Below are positions 6,442 through 13,077 of a stretch of 24,165 nucleotides of DNA, piece by piece. The DNA lies in assembly GCA_023435225.1 (NCBI GenBank), contig JAEYRX010000089.1, positions 1-24,165 on the forward strand, given 5' to 3'. The first letter of the stretch is position 1, and every line of letters starts with the position of its first letter. The position numbers and the translations under genes are program-made. The DNA is from Bacillota bacterium (lineage in GTDB: Bacteria; Bacillota; UBA4882; UBA8346). The notes under the pieces were generated by a model. The model saw nothing but the letters and a program-made list of their open reading frames with translations, ran no database searches and was not told where the DNA came from.

Positions 6442-7620
6442 TTACCGGAAAGAACAACATTGAGTGCTGAAAGATTTGGATGAACAGCCTGAAGAAGTGG
6501 CCACAAATACATTCGAAGGAAAGCACCTGCGATTCGTAAATTGGGTTACTTTAAGTGACGCTAATTGTAGTAAAGTCAAAACGGAATTTATAAGTTCGAT
6601 AGAAAGACAAGGCGCCTCACAAATAAGCTTTTCAGCCCGCTCAAGGACTTCCAGGATTTCTTTTTTACGGAATAAACGTAACGGAAGCGCCCGCACCGAA
6701 CCTTTGGCAAGCTCAAAAGCGATAATTAAATGGGACTTTATAGGACAACGCCGGAATTTATCCGGATCGGCAAAACAATGATGAAACTTTGAGTGACAAC
6801 AGTAATGGTTAAGAAAGTCCAGTTTATTGAATAGATTATTAAAGGGTCCCGGATGGAAGCATTTTTTTTTGCATTTTATTGGATTGATTAAATCGTCGAG
6901 TAAATCCGGATGACAACAGCAATCAGGCCTGATTGGCCCGCCACATTCACATGGCTGACATAAATCAACCGGCTTCACTATTTCAGGACAAGGTCCATGT
7001 TGTTTGCAAAAATCCGATTCCGAACAGTTATTAAAGAAAGTTCCCAGATTGATAAAAGTCCCCAGATTTGTAAATGATTTTGTATGTTCACCGGCAATCG
7101 GGCTAACGGGTTCAATAGGATGCCCACAAGGAATTGGATTTATGGGTCCAGCGAAAGCAGGACTAACTGGTTCAAAAGGCCCAGGAGGGTTACATGGCCC
7201 CCCATTAAAAACCGGACTGACTGGTTCAAAGAAATGCTTATGGTGGTCGCAAGGTATCGAACTCACCGGTTCATTGAAACCCGGGCTAACCGGTCCACAA
7301 TGATCATGGGGAAATGTATTTATTTGAACATCATCGAAAAATGATGGATTAATTGGTCTATTAAAATGTTTACAGTGGTCTTCGGGAAAACGGTTAACCG
7401 CTTCGTTATTGAAGCAAGCCGGATTAACAGATTCGTTGAAATGTCCCGGACGGTTACAGACCCCCGAATCGATAAGCTCTTGGTTGAAAGGAGTTGGACA
7501 ATTGCATTTATTAGTACTAAAAGACTGACATGATGAGAAACATTTTGGATTTTGCAGCAAATCCGCTACGGATTGCGAAAGCTCCATAATCCGATTATTC
7601 ACTGGTTGTGCTGATCTCAT
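6442..7620 (-). CDS. Large Cys/His-rich repeat protein, putative spore-coat type
   Basis: 392 aa, about 32 Cys and 18 His, no family recognised. Residues 12-24 (MELSQSVADLLQN) match the N-terminus of the 111-aa relative. A CNCP cluster follows at 39-42. Residues about 60-180 are degenerate Pro-rich repeats built on EPVSPxF and on FPEDHCKHF/FPHDHCGP-type units rich in DHC and HHKH. Residues 185-199 carry the hexapeptide block NLGTFINLGTFFNNC. Residues about 205-295 are dense in Cys and His (CQPCECGG, DCCCHP, YCCHSKFHHC), a likely metal-binding or cross-linking region. Residues about 296-360 look helical, and the tail ends STQCCSFR. I chose ATG 7620 because AGGAGGTGA lies 5 nt upstream; a longer in-frame start at 7671 has no SD. 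Expression in the mother cell is suggested by the promoter. Structural or metal-binding roles are guesses. Confidence 0.75.
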   Translation of the reverse strand: MRSAQPVNNRIMELSQSVADLLQNPKCFSSCQSFSTNKCNCPTPFNQELIDSGVCNRPGHFNESVNPACFNNEAVNRFPEDHCKHFNRPINPSFFDDVQINTFPHDHCGPVSPGFNEPVSSIPCDHHKHFFEPVSPVFNGGPCNPPGPFEPVSPAFAGPINPIPCGHPIEPVSPIAGEHTKSFTNLGTFINLGTFFNNCSESDFCKQHGPCPEIVKPVDLCQPCECGGPIRPDCCCHPDLLDDLINPIKCKKKCFHPGPFNNLFNKLDFLNHYCCHSKFHHCFADPDKFRRCPIKSHLIIAFELAKGSVRALPLRLFRKKEILEVLERAEKLICEAPCLSIELINSVLTLLQLASLKVTQFTNRRCFPSNVFVATSSGCSSKSFSTQCCSFR

Positions 7621-7638
7621 AAAATCACCTCCTGATAT

Positions 7639-7697
7639 TATAGTATGGTTTATTATTGAATATGGGATCAAAGCTTAACGAAAAATGATATAGTCCT
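7639..7697 (-). promoter_or_regulatory. Mother-cell-like promoter with conserved upstream block (392-aa gene)
   Basis: Minus-strand CATACTATA (7647-7639) precedes the SD, and 44 nt upstream begins AGGACTATATCATTTTT (7697-7681). Both elements and the spacing match the promoter of the 111-aa gene. TATAAT overlaps the -10, but no sigma-A -35 is seen at 17 nt, so a sporulation sigma factor is favoured. Confidence 0.55.
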
Positions 7698-7724
7698 GTT
7701 TTTAAATATTGATATTAATTTTTT

Positions 7725-7774
7725 TTAACCAAATGGGAAAATCATGTTATATTTTGAATGAATGAACATTCATT
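7725..7774 (+). promoter_or_regulatory. tetR promoter and palindromic operator
   Basis: TTAACC (7725-7730), 17 nt, TATATT (7748-7753). Immediately downstream is a perfect 8-bp dyad AATGAATG-AA-CATTCATT (7757-7774), similar to the TGAATGA...TCATTCA operators of TetR-type fatty-acid regulators. Its position over the expected start point indicates autorepression by the following gene. Confidence 0.7.
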
Positions 7775-7792
7775 TTAAAAAGGTGACTCTCA

Positions 7793-8367
7793 ATGCCGCG
7801 AACAGAGGAACAAAATAGAGAAATCCGGGAGAAAAGCAGGAAACTAATTATCGAAACCGCTTTAAGATTGTTTTCCGCTAATGGATTCCATTCGACATCC
7901 ATTAATAAAATCGCCAAGGAAGCCGGAATTGTAGTCGGTTTGATTTATAATTATTTCAAGAGTAAAGAAGATTTATTAGACCAGATATTTAAAGATTCAC
8001 TGGCTGATTTTAACAGATTATTAGAGGTAAATAGTAAAGAAGCTATTGAAAAAAATGATTTAATCAGCTTAATTGATACTATTTTTGATATAATCAAACT
8101 TAAAATTGATACTTGGCGTTTGATTATCAGCGTTACACTCCAGCCTGAAGTAGCAAATATTGGGCTAAGAAACATTCAAAGCTTTACTAATAATACTTTT
8201 GAGTTTTCGGAAATCTACTTCCGTAGAAAGGGTGATAGTGATCCCGAAAAAAAGCCCGAATATTGGAGGAATTACTTCATGCGGCGGCATTATGTTTTAT
8301 TTTAAACGGTGATGAAGAGGCTTTGGAATTAATTAAAACGGAATTAATCGAAAAAATGATTTTATAG
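7793..8367 (+). CDS. TetR/AcrR regulator with -1 frame change (191 aa if read through)
   Basis: The N-terminal HTH is intact: LIIETALRLFSANGFHSTSINKIAKEAGI, VGLIYNYFKSKEDLL. In the starting frame translation ends at 8305 (170 aa) with a non-homologous tail YWRNYFMRRHYVLF. In the -1 frame after position 8254 the sequence continues as a normal amphipathic TetR C-terminal helix pair (ILEELLHAAALCFIL, then LELIKTELIEKMIL) to a TAG at 8365, giving a typical 191 aa. The switch falls exactly on A_AAA_AAG (8248-8254) in zero frame. AGGTGA provides the RBS. Causes may be programmed -1 frameshifting, a lost A in the homopolymer (mutation) or a sequencing error. The ligand-binding domain is otherwise complete; the ligand is unknown. 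Confidence 0.75.
8248..8254 (+). promoter_or_regulatory. Slippery heptamer A_AAA_AAG
   Basis: The heptamer is in the phase needed for -1 slippage (GAA AAA AAG) and is the same as that of E. coli dnaX. An internal SD-like AAGGGTGA ends about 12 nt upstream, the arrangement known to stimulate -1 shifting. No strong downstream hairpin is visible. Confidence 0.4.
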
Positions 8368-8388
8368 GCAAATTTATTTTTGTGTTAT

Positions 8389-8411
8389 GCAGGCGACTCC
8401 ATGTCGCCTGC
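8389..8411. repeat. 9-bp perfect hairpin between convergent genes
   Basis: GCAGGCGAC and GTCGCCTGC flank the loop TCCAT. It lies between the tetR and MFS stop codons. Neither strand has a real T-tract after it, so it is a weak terminator at best; it may be a small palindromic repeat. Confidence 0.55.
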
Positions 8412-8431
8412 AGCCGTACGTTAATAACTCA

Positions 8432-9610
8432 TCAGTTAGCTTTAAATTGAATTCTTTTTATAGAATTCAAAGTTACCAAGGCAATTAATCCAAGAACCAG
8501 AAAGATTACCGCCGCAACTTGAAAGATGAAATTAACTCCAACAATCTCTAGAAATCGCCGGTTAATAAGGGTCCCAATTCCGCTACCCACGAAAAATCCG
8601 AATGATACCAGGGACATAATGGTTCCTCTAATACCAGGTCTGGTGCTTTGAGCGGTCATAATCATGGTTGAATGAAGCCAGATAAAAGAAATTCCAAACC
8701 CAAACCAAGCTAATACAAACCACAGGATATTACTTACTATGGAAACCGCCAGTAATGAGATTGCTCCGATTAAACCGGCTATTAAGCAGATATTATTTCC
8801 TAATTTCGGACGAATAAGCATCGCTAATCTGGAACCAGCAATACCGCCGGCTCCGAAAGCAGCCAATATCAAACCAATTATCCACACATCGGCATTGGCC
8901 GCATTTTTAATCAACTCGCCCGAAAAGGCGAAAGAGCCGAAAACACTAAAACCGGTTAACAAGACAATGGTTAAAACCGGCCAGATAACGCGGTTATTTG
9001 TTAAAACATTTCGGTATACCTGAAAGTAATTAAGTTTTGATAATACTCCGTCTTGTCGCTCCAGAGTTGCCAGCAACAAAAAAGCCACCAGTAACTCGGC
9101 GAATCCGTAAATAAAGTAGACCATTCTCCAAGAGGCAAAATAGGCCAGCGCGCCGCTGATAATAGTAGCGGAAGCTCCGCCTAAAGTCATCATCCCCATT
9201 AACTTAGCGATAGCTGTTTGTCTGTTGGCTTCGCCAAATTCCTCACCGATAATCGCCATCGAAACCGGCATTAAGCCGGCGGAGAAAGCTCCATTGATAA
9301 AACGTATAAGGATTAATGAGTTGATATTTGAAACAAATAAACAGAGACAACTAAAAATTGCTGAACCAAAAGAAGATATCAGCATAATTCTTGATTTTCC
9401 AAATCTGTCGCCCAATGGACCGATCAAAACGGTAAATAATCCAAAGGCAATCATATAAGAGGTTATGGAGAGGGCAGCCACGCTTGTTTGAATGTTGAAA
9501 TCCCCGGCAATTTTAATAAGTAACGGCGCGGCGGAGTAAACATCACCGTTAGCCAAAAACCCTATTAATCCTAAAAGAAGCAGTATTTTATTACTCTTTT
9601 GTTGACTCAA
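8432..9610 (-). CDS. MFS transporter, drug/metal-efflux type
   Basis: 392 aa, about 12 membrane segments. TM1 starts at LLLLGLIGFLANGDVYSAAPLL, with the family loop motif after TM2 (GPLGDRFGKSRIM) and an antiporter-like segment in TM5 (GGASATIISGALAYFASWRMVYFI). This is a proton-coupled exporter of the DHA type; the substrate cannot be read. I start at TTG 9610 because GGGAGG lies 9 nt upstream and the protein then begins just before TM1; the longer open frame up to 9781 runs through the preceding small gene. It is the last gene of an operon with the small Cys protein and probably ArsR, so expression should respond to the ArsR ligand. A hairpin lies beyond the stop. Confidence 0.85.
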   Translation of the reverse strand: MSQQKSNKILLLLGLIGFLANGDVYSAAPLLIKIAGDFNIQTSVAALSITSYMIAFGLFTVLIGPLGDRFGKSRIMLISSFGSAIFSCLCLFVSNINSLILIRFINGAFSAGLMPVSMAIIGEEFGEANRQTAIAKLMGMMTLGGASATIISGALAYFASWRMVYFIYGFAELLVAFLLLATLERQDGVLSKLNYFQVYRNVLTNNRVIWPVLTIVLLTGFSVFGSFAFSGELIKNAANADVWIIGLILAAFGAGGIAGSRLAMLIRPKLGNNICLIAGLIGAISLLAVSIVSNILWFVLAWFGFGISFIWLHSTMIMTAQSTRPGIRGTIMSLVSFGFFVGSGIGTLINRRFLEIVGVNFIFQVAAVIFLVLGLIALVTLNSIKRIQFKAN

Positions 9611-9692
9611 ATTTCTATTTCCTCCCAGTAATCGATTTGTAGAGGGAATTGGACTGTGATCGGATGGTAAATTTCCAATTCCCTCAATAATC

Positions 9693-9875
9693 TTATTTCT
9701 CAGTTTCCAATTCATTAATAAACTCTCGTAAATCATCCGTTTTTTCTTCCAGCAATGCCAGTTCTTTTTTAAGTTGTTCAATCTTTTTCTTTTGACTTAA
9801 AAAAGAGTTGTTTGTTTTGCAATGACAAAAACAGTCGGTAGATCGGCCTAAATTATGATTAATGTTGTAACACAT
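9693..9875 (-). CDS. 60-aa CxCHC plus coiled-coil protein in ArsR-MFS operon
   Basis: Starts MCYNINHNLGRSTDCFCHCKTNN: a Cys/His cluster (CFCHC, about residues 15-19, plus C2) that could bind a thiophilic metal. It is followed by a heptad-type coiled coil (KKKIEQLKKELALLEE, then DLREFINELETEK). RBS AAAGGAG 7 nt before ATG. It lies between arsR and the MFS gene, with 82 nt to the MFS start chosen here. No family is recognised with certainty; it resembles small coiled-coil proteins of redox or metal operons. A metal-sensing or chaperone role is inference from the motif and neighbours. Confidence 0.7.
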   Translation of the reverse strand: MCYNINHNLGRSTDCFCHCKTNNSFLSQKKKIEQLKKELALLEEKTDDLREFINELETEK

Positions 9876-9900
9876 ACTCGTTCTCCTTTCAATTATATTT

Positions 9901-9958
9901 ATTAATATATAAGTATATTAATATATGCTAATATAAATTATAAAAAAATTTTTGTCAA
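9901..9958 (-). promoter_or_regulatory. Promoter and ArsR-type operator of the small protein-MFS operon
   Basis: Minus strand: TTGACA (9958-9953), 17 nt, TATATT (9935-9930). About 8 nt downstream of the -10 is a perfect 9-bp dyad ATTAATATA-N4-TATATTAAT (9901-9922), the size and AT content expected for ArsR/SmtB operators. Repressor bound there would block initiation. Confidence 0.7.
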
Positions 9959-9976
9959 TGGAATCATTTCTTTTAC

Positions 9977-10300
9977 CTAAGTCTTGATAATACAAGTATC
10001 CTTAGTACATTTATGGGCGTTAATCTCAAGTAACTTACTGATTTGCTCCATAAGGCCGCTAAGGGTGTCATGATTAATACTATAATGAATATGATATCCT
10101 TGTCTATCGGCCGATACTATCCGGGCATTTTTTAATATTTTAAGGTGTTGTGAAACAACAGGTTGAGATATTTCCAGTTTATTAGAGATTGCGGTTACAC
10201 AAAGATTATTCCCGGAAGTGGATAATAGCTCTAGAATTTTAAAACGGGTAGTATCGGCAAGGGCCTTTAAAATCTCTATGGTATTGTCATTTATAGTCAA
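9977..10300 (-). CDS. ArsR/SmtB-family repressor
   Basis: 107 aa, standard size. Winged HTH: LKALADTTRFKILELL, then the recognition-helix region EISQPVVSQHLKILK and the wing DRQGYHIHYSI. Cys34 in NLCVTAIS sits where ArsR/CadC sensors carry the alpha-3 metal Cys, but the usual second Cys (CxC) is absent. The C-terminal tail adds HKCTKDTC (C98, C103), so a tail site could complete a thiol metal or redox sensor. Start is TTG 10300 with AGGAG 8 nt upstream. It lies upstream of the CxCHC protein and MFS exporter and should control both its own promoter and theirs. The inducer (As, Cd, Zn or thiol stress) is not determined. Confidence 0.88.
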   Translation of the reverse strand: MTINDNTIEILKALADTTRFKILELLSTSGNNLCVTAISNKLEISQPVVSQHLKILKNARIVSADRQGYHIHYSINHDTLSGLMEQISKLLEINAHKCTKDTCIIKT

Positions 10301-10318
10301 ATAAATAACTCCTTTAGA

Positions 10319-10363
10319 ATATTACTATATATTTATAATAATATAGACTCAATTTGCTGTCAA
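10319..10363 (-). promoter_or_regulatory. arsR promoter with overlapping dyad
   Basis: Minus strand: TTGACA (10363-10358), 17 nt, TATTAT (10340-10335). An AT-rich dyad with perfect ends ATATTA...TAATAT spans 10319-10344 and covers the -10, consistent with autorepression. Confidence 0.65.
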
Positions 10364-10397
10364 TTAAGTCGACTTATGGAATTATTGAACGAGTCTT

Positions 10398-10811
10398 TTA
10401 TTTAACCTTCCCAATTGAAATATTCAATCGGTAGTTCCCATACTGTAAAATGCGGTCTAACAATTGATTTAAATCTTCTTGGGAAGACACAGATACTTTT
10501 AGCAAATAACAACCGTCTCCGCTGATCCGGGCCGCTTCGACAACCGCTGCGGTTTCTTTTAGATAGTTTTGAAAGCTATTGTGATCGGTCGATTTCATGA
10601 AAACCGTGATATAAGCCGTAATAGTTTTTCCTAACAATGTTTCATCCAGAATAACAGAGTAACCTCTGATTATTCCGAGATGCTCCATTCGCTGGATCCT
10701 ATTAGAGACAGCCTGGCCGGTTAAGTGGACCAGTTCGCCGATATCCCGGAGTTGCATCTTAGCGTTTTCTTTGAGGAGCCGGATAATTTCCCAATCGGTT
10801 TGATCAATCAA
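10398..10811 (-). CDS. Lrp/AsnC-family regulator
   Basis: 137 aa from TTG 10811. N-terminal HTH: IDQTDWEIIRLLKENAKMQLRDIGELVHLTGQAVSNRIQRMEHLGII, the canonical AsnC-type domain. The RAM/ACT-like C-terminal half follows (TAYITVFMKS, EAARISGDGCYLLKVSV, LLDRILQYGNYRLNISI). The open frame extends upstream to 10955 but the extra residues read like translated promoter and repeat DNA; IDQTDWEII is the usual family N-terminus. The SD is weak (GAAAGGA about 12 nt upstream). Lrp proteins sense amino acids; the divergent isochorismatase gene is the likely target. Start codon moderately sure, family sure. Confidence 0.8.
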   Translation of the reverse strand: MIDQTDWEIIRLLKENAKMQLRDIGELVHLTGQAVSNRIQRMEHLGIIRGYSVILDETLLGKTITAYITVFMKSTDHNSFQNYLKETAAVVEAARISGDGCYLLKVSVSSQEDLNQLLDRILQYGNYRLNISIGKVK

Positions 10812-10894
10812 AATTCCAACAATCCTTTCATCAATCAAGTGGTTTCGCCCAAAGACTTTAGCGGCGCAACCGTTCTTTTTTATATAATAACACA

Positions 10895-10962
10895 TGAAAG
10901 GGAAAAGGTGAAAGGCTAGAAGGGGATAAGGCGAAAGGCTAAAGGCGAGAGGCAAAAGGGAT
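10895..10962. repeat. Purine-only degenerate repeat tract
   Basis: On the plus strand a nearly pure G/A tract of short imperfect units (AAGGTGAAAGGCTAGAAGG, GCGAAAGGCTAAAGGCGAG, AGGCAAAAGGG). It sits between the divergent lrp and hydrolase genes, where their promoters should be. It is not a perfect microsatellite. Confidence 0.6.
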
Positions 10963-11026
10963 TAGAGTATATCATATGTTTTTACTTTCACCTCATGCTC
11001 ACGCCTATTAAAGGAGGAAATTGAAA

Positions 11027-11590
11027 ATGAAACGCGCTTTGTTGATTATTGATGTCCAGAATGAGTATTTCTGCGGGAGAATGCCGGTTACTTATCCGGA
11101 AGGAAGTTTCGGTAATATTTTAAAAGCGATGGATACTGCCTTTAAAAGAAATATTCCGGTTATTCTGATACAGCATACAGCGTCTAATACTGATTCGGTT
11201 ACTTTTAAAAAGGGTAGCGCCACTTGGGAAATCCATTCGGATGTTTTGTCCAAACCGTATAACTATTTAGTGGAAAAGAATTACCCCGACAGTTTTACCG
11301 AGACTAATCTGGAGGAGATTCTTAAAAAAGAGGCGGTTGATACGGTGACTATTGCCGGCTATATGACTCAAATGTGTTGCGATACCACTGCCAGGCAAGC
11401 TTTTCATCTGGGTTACAAGGTTGAATTTCTTGCTGACGCTACCGGGACACTTGCTTTCTCCAACTCGGCTGGAAAAGTAGAAGCGGAGGAGTTGCACCGG
11501 GCTGTTTTGGTAACTCAAGCGGCAGTATTCAGCCGGGTTTTAGCGGTTGAGGAATGGATTAAGCAGTTGGATTATACAATAATTGATTGA
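11027..11590 (+). CDS. Isochorismatase-family cysteine hydrolase
   Basis: 187 aa. The catalytic triad of the family is visible: Asp9 in LLIIDVQNEYF, Lys84 in VEKNYPDSF and Cys117 in GYMTQMCCDTTARQAFHLGY. The last is followed by the typical EFLADATGTL strand-loop and a helix with EELHRAVL. Such enzymes hydrolyse nicotinamide, isochorismate or N-carbamoyl compounds; the substrate cannot be fixed here. ATG 11027 has AAAGGAGG about 9 nt upstream; TTG 11021 is in frame but too close to the SD. It is divergent from an Lrp-type gene, which suggests control by an amino acid or related metabolite. No terminator follows; the next element is the B12 riboswitch. Confidence 0.88.
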   Translation: MKRALLIIDVQNEYFCGRMPVTYPEGSFGNILKAMDTAFKRNIPVILIQHTASNTDSVTFKKGSATWEIHSDVLSKPYNYLVEKNYPDSFTETNLEEILKKEAVDTVTIAGYMTQMCCDTTARQAFHLGYKVEFLADATGTLAFSNSAGKVEAEELHRAVLVTQAAVFSRVLAVEEWIKQLDYTIID

Positions 11591-11641
11591 AAGTATTATT
11601 ACAAAATGTTAAAATAATTACAACTTCATATATCTTATTTT

Positions 11642-11794
11642 ACAGGTGTCCGAGTTATCCGGATGAAAAGGGAAAGCGGTGTAAGTCCGCTACAGCCCCC
11701 GCTACTGTAAGTGATGATGAGCCGACAAGCAGCCACTGGTGAAACCGGGAAGGGATCGGTATCAAATGAATCACAAGTCAGGAGACCTGCCTGT
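11642..11794 (+). promoter_or_regulatory. Cobalamin riboswitch
   Basis: All hallmarks of the AdoCbl aptamer are present: GATGAAAAGGGAA followed by GCGGTGTAAGTCCGC, CTACAGCCCCCGCTACTGTAA, GAAACCGGGAAGG, and the B12 box AAGTCAGGAGACCTGCC (11775-11791). The closing helix ACAGG.../CCTGT is at 11642 and 11794. It controls the cbiM-cbiN-cbiQ genes that follow, and possibly cbiO. Confidence 0.95.
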
Positions 11795-11854
11795 CAAAAC
11801 GAGTAGTTACCTTCGGTGGGAAGGGATAACGGCTTATGACTTATTTAAGATTAA

Positions 11855-11894
11855 AAAGCCCTTTCCGTCAATATGGAGAGGGCTTTAAGATTTT
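11855..11894 (+). terminator. Likely riboswitch-controlled terminator
   Basis: A 12-bp stem AAAGCCCTTTCC / GGAGAGGGCTTT with one G-U pair and an 8-nt loop, followed by AAGATTTT. The short T-run makes it moderate as an intrinsic terminator, but the position between aptamer and cbiM fits an expression platform. Confidence 0.6.
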
Positions 11895-11897
11895 CAG

Positions 11898-11962
11898 CAC
11901 AGAGTACACAGAGGGAAACATAATTTTAAAAATTCGGAAACTCTGTGCCCTCTGTGGTTAAT
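11898..11962. repeat. CACAGAG-type direct/inverted intergenic repeat
   Basis: CACAGAGTACACAGAGGG (11898-11915) and CTCTGTGCCCTCTGTGGTT (11941-11959) are direct repeats of a 7-9 bp word within each arm and inverted between arms. Similar word-like repeats occur between genes in many unrelated bacteria (general knowledge). It lies between the terminator and cbiM. Confidence 0.65.
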
Positions 11963-12000
11963 GGATATTTAGTGTTAAAAATCTTTATTAGGAGGTAAAA

Positions 12001-12744
12001 ATGGTTAATAAATTTTCACTGCTAATGATTTCTTTGCTATCCCTCATATTCCTAACAGCTTCGCCGGCTTGGGGGATGCATATCATGGAAGGGTTTCTAC
12101 CTTTAGGATGGTGTATTTTTTGGGGAGCGCTCTCTCTCCCGTTTATCCTAGCCGGATTTTTCTCAATTCGTAAAACTGTCCGAAATTATCCAAAACTGAA
12201 ATTGTTGATAGCAATGGCCGGAGCGTTTACTTTTGTACTGTCGGCTTTAAAAATACCGTCAGTAACCGGAAGTTGTTCTCATCCGACCGGAGTTGGTTTT
12301 GGAGCTGTTTTATTCGGCCCGACTGCCATGAGTTTGCTGGGATTAATTGTACTTTTATTTCAAGCGTTATTGTTAGCCCATGGAGGAGTGACTACATTAG
12401 GAGCTAACGTTTTTTCCATGGCGATAGTCGGTCCGTTGACGGCATTCGGAGCTTATAAACTATTAAAGATATTGAAGAGTCCACAATGGTTAGCGGTTTT
12501 TTTGGCCACTGCACTTGGGGACTTATTTACTTATATCACAACCTCGGTACAGTTGGCCCTGGCTTTTCCGGCGGAAATTGGCGGATTTTTATTTTCCCTG
12601 GCTAAATTCATGAGTATCTTTGCATTCACACAGATCCCGTTAGCTGTCAGTGAAGGTATTTTAACAGTATTGATATTCAAAGCTATTGTTGAATATAACA
12701 AAAGTGAATTGATGGATTTAAAAGTCCTTTCAGAGGAGGTATAA
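12001..12744 (+). CDS. cbiM: Cobalt ECF transporter S-component CbiM
   Basis: 247 aa with a signal peptide (residues 1-25, ending SPAWG) before MHIMEGFLP. After cleavage the new N-terminus would be Met-His, the metal-binding end of CbiM/NikM. Further signatures are SCSHPTGVGFG (metal-site His) and LLLAHGGVTTLGANVFSMAIVGPL. About six further membrane segments. It binds Co2+ and passes it through the CbiQ-CbiO module. RBS AGGAGG 6 nt before ATG. First gene after the B12 riboswitch, so cobalt import is shut off when B12 is sufficient. It is 3 nt from cbiN. Confidence 0.95.
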   Translation: MVNKFSLLMISLLSLIFLTASPAWGMHIMEGFLPLGWCIFWGALSLPFILAGFFSIRKTVRNYPKLKLLIAMAGAFTFVLSALKIPSVTGSCSHPTGVGFGAVLFGPTAMSLLGLIVLLFQALLLAHGGVTTLGANVFSMAIVGPLTAFGAYKLLKILKSPQWLAVFLATALGDLFTYITTSVQLALAFPAEIGGFLFSLAKFMSIFAFTQIPLAVSEGILTVLIFKAIVEYNKSELMDLKVLSEEV

Positions 12745-12747
12745 TCA

Positions 12748-13077
12748 ATGAAAGGAGTGAATAACAAAGGAACGTTAAAAGTATGGTCAAATGTTTTCCT
12801 AATACTAGTGGTTATTGGATTGGCGGTAATCCCGCTTCTATTGTTAAAAAACGCTGAATTCGGCGGAGCGGATGGAGAGGCCGAGAAAGCAATCACTGAA
12901 ATTAATCAAGGCTATCAACCGTGGTTTGTTCCATTATGTGAACCACCTAGCGGGGAGATTGAAAGTCTGTTATTTGCGCTTCAGGCGGCTATCGGGGCCG
13001 GTATTATCGGGTACGGACTTGGGTATATGAAAGGCCGCAGTCGGAAGGAAGAAGCCAAAAGTGCTGAGCATCGATAA
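12748..13077 (+). CDS. cbiN: Cobalt transport protein CbiN
   Basis: 109 aa with two membrane helices (VFLILVVIGLAVIPLLLL and LLFALQAAIGAGIIGYGLGYM). Between them is the typical extracytoplasmic CbiN loop EFGGADGEAEKAI, then GYQPWFVPLCEPPSGEIESLLFALQ. CbiN helps load metal into CbiM. RBS AAAGGAG (AATGAAAGGAG region) overlaps its start area; the upstream AGGAGGTATAATCA serves ATG 12748. The last codons overlap cbiQ by 17 nt, indicating translational coupling. Confidence 0.93.
   Translation: MKGVNNKGTLKVWSNVFLILVVIGLAVIPLLLLKNAEFGGADGEAEKAITEINQGYQPWFVPLCEPPSGEIESLLFALQAAIGAGIIGYGLGYMKGRSRKEEAKSAEHR

Noticed and set aside
7004..7344. Plus-strand Gly/Ser-Thr repeat frames opposite the 392-aa repeat gene
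   Set aside because: Antisense shadow of the EPVSP repeats; no SD, and the minus frame has perfect SD, promoter and terminator.
9611..9781. N-terminal extension of the MFS transporter
   Set aside because: It would run through the 60-aa gene in another frame; GGGAGG before TTG 9610 and the position of TM1 mark the true start.
10812..10955. N-terminal extension of the Lrp-type regulator
   Set aside because: Translated promoter and purine repeat DNA; family members start at the IDQTDWEII-like segment.
10895..10962. CRISPR or perfect tandem repeat
   Set aside because: Units are short, irregular and without constant spacers; no CRISPR array or cas gene is visible anywhere in the window.
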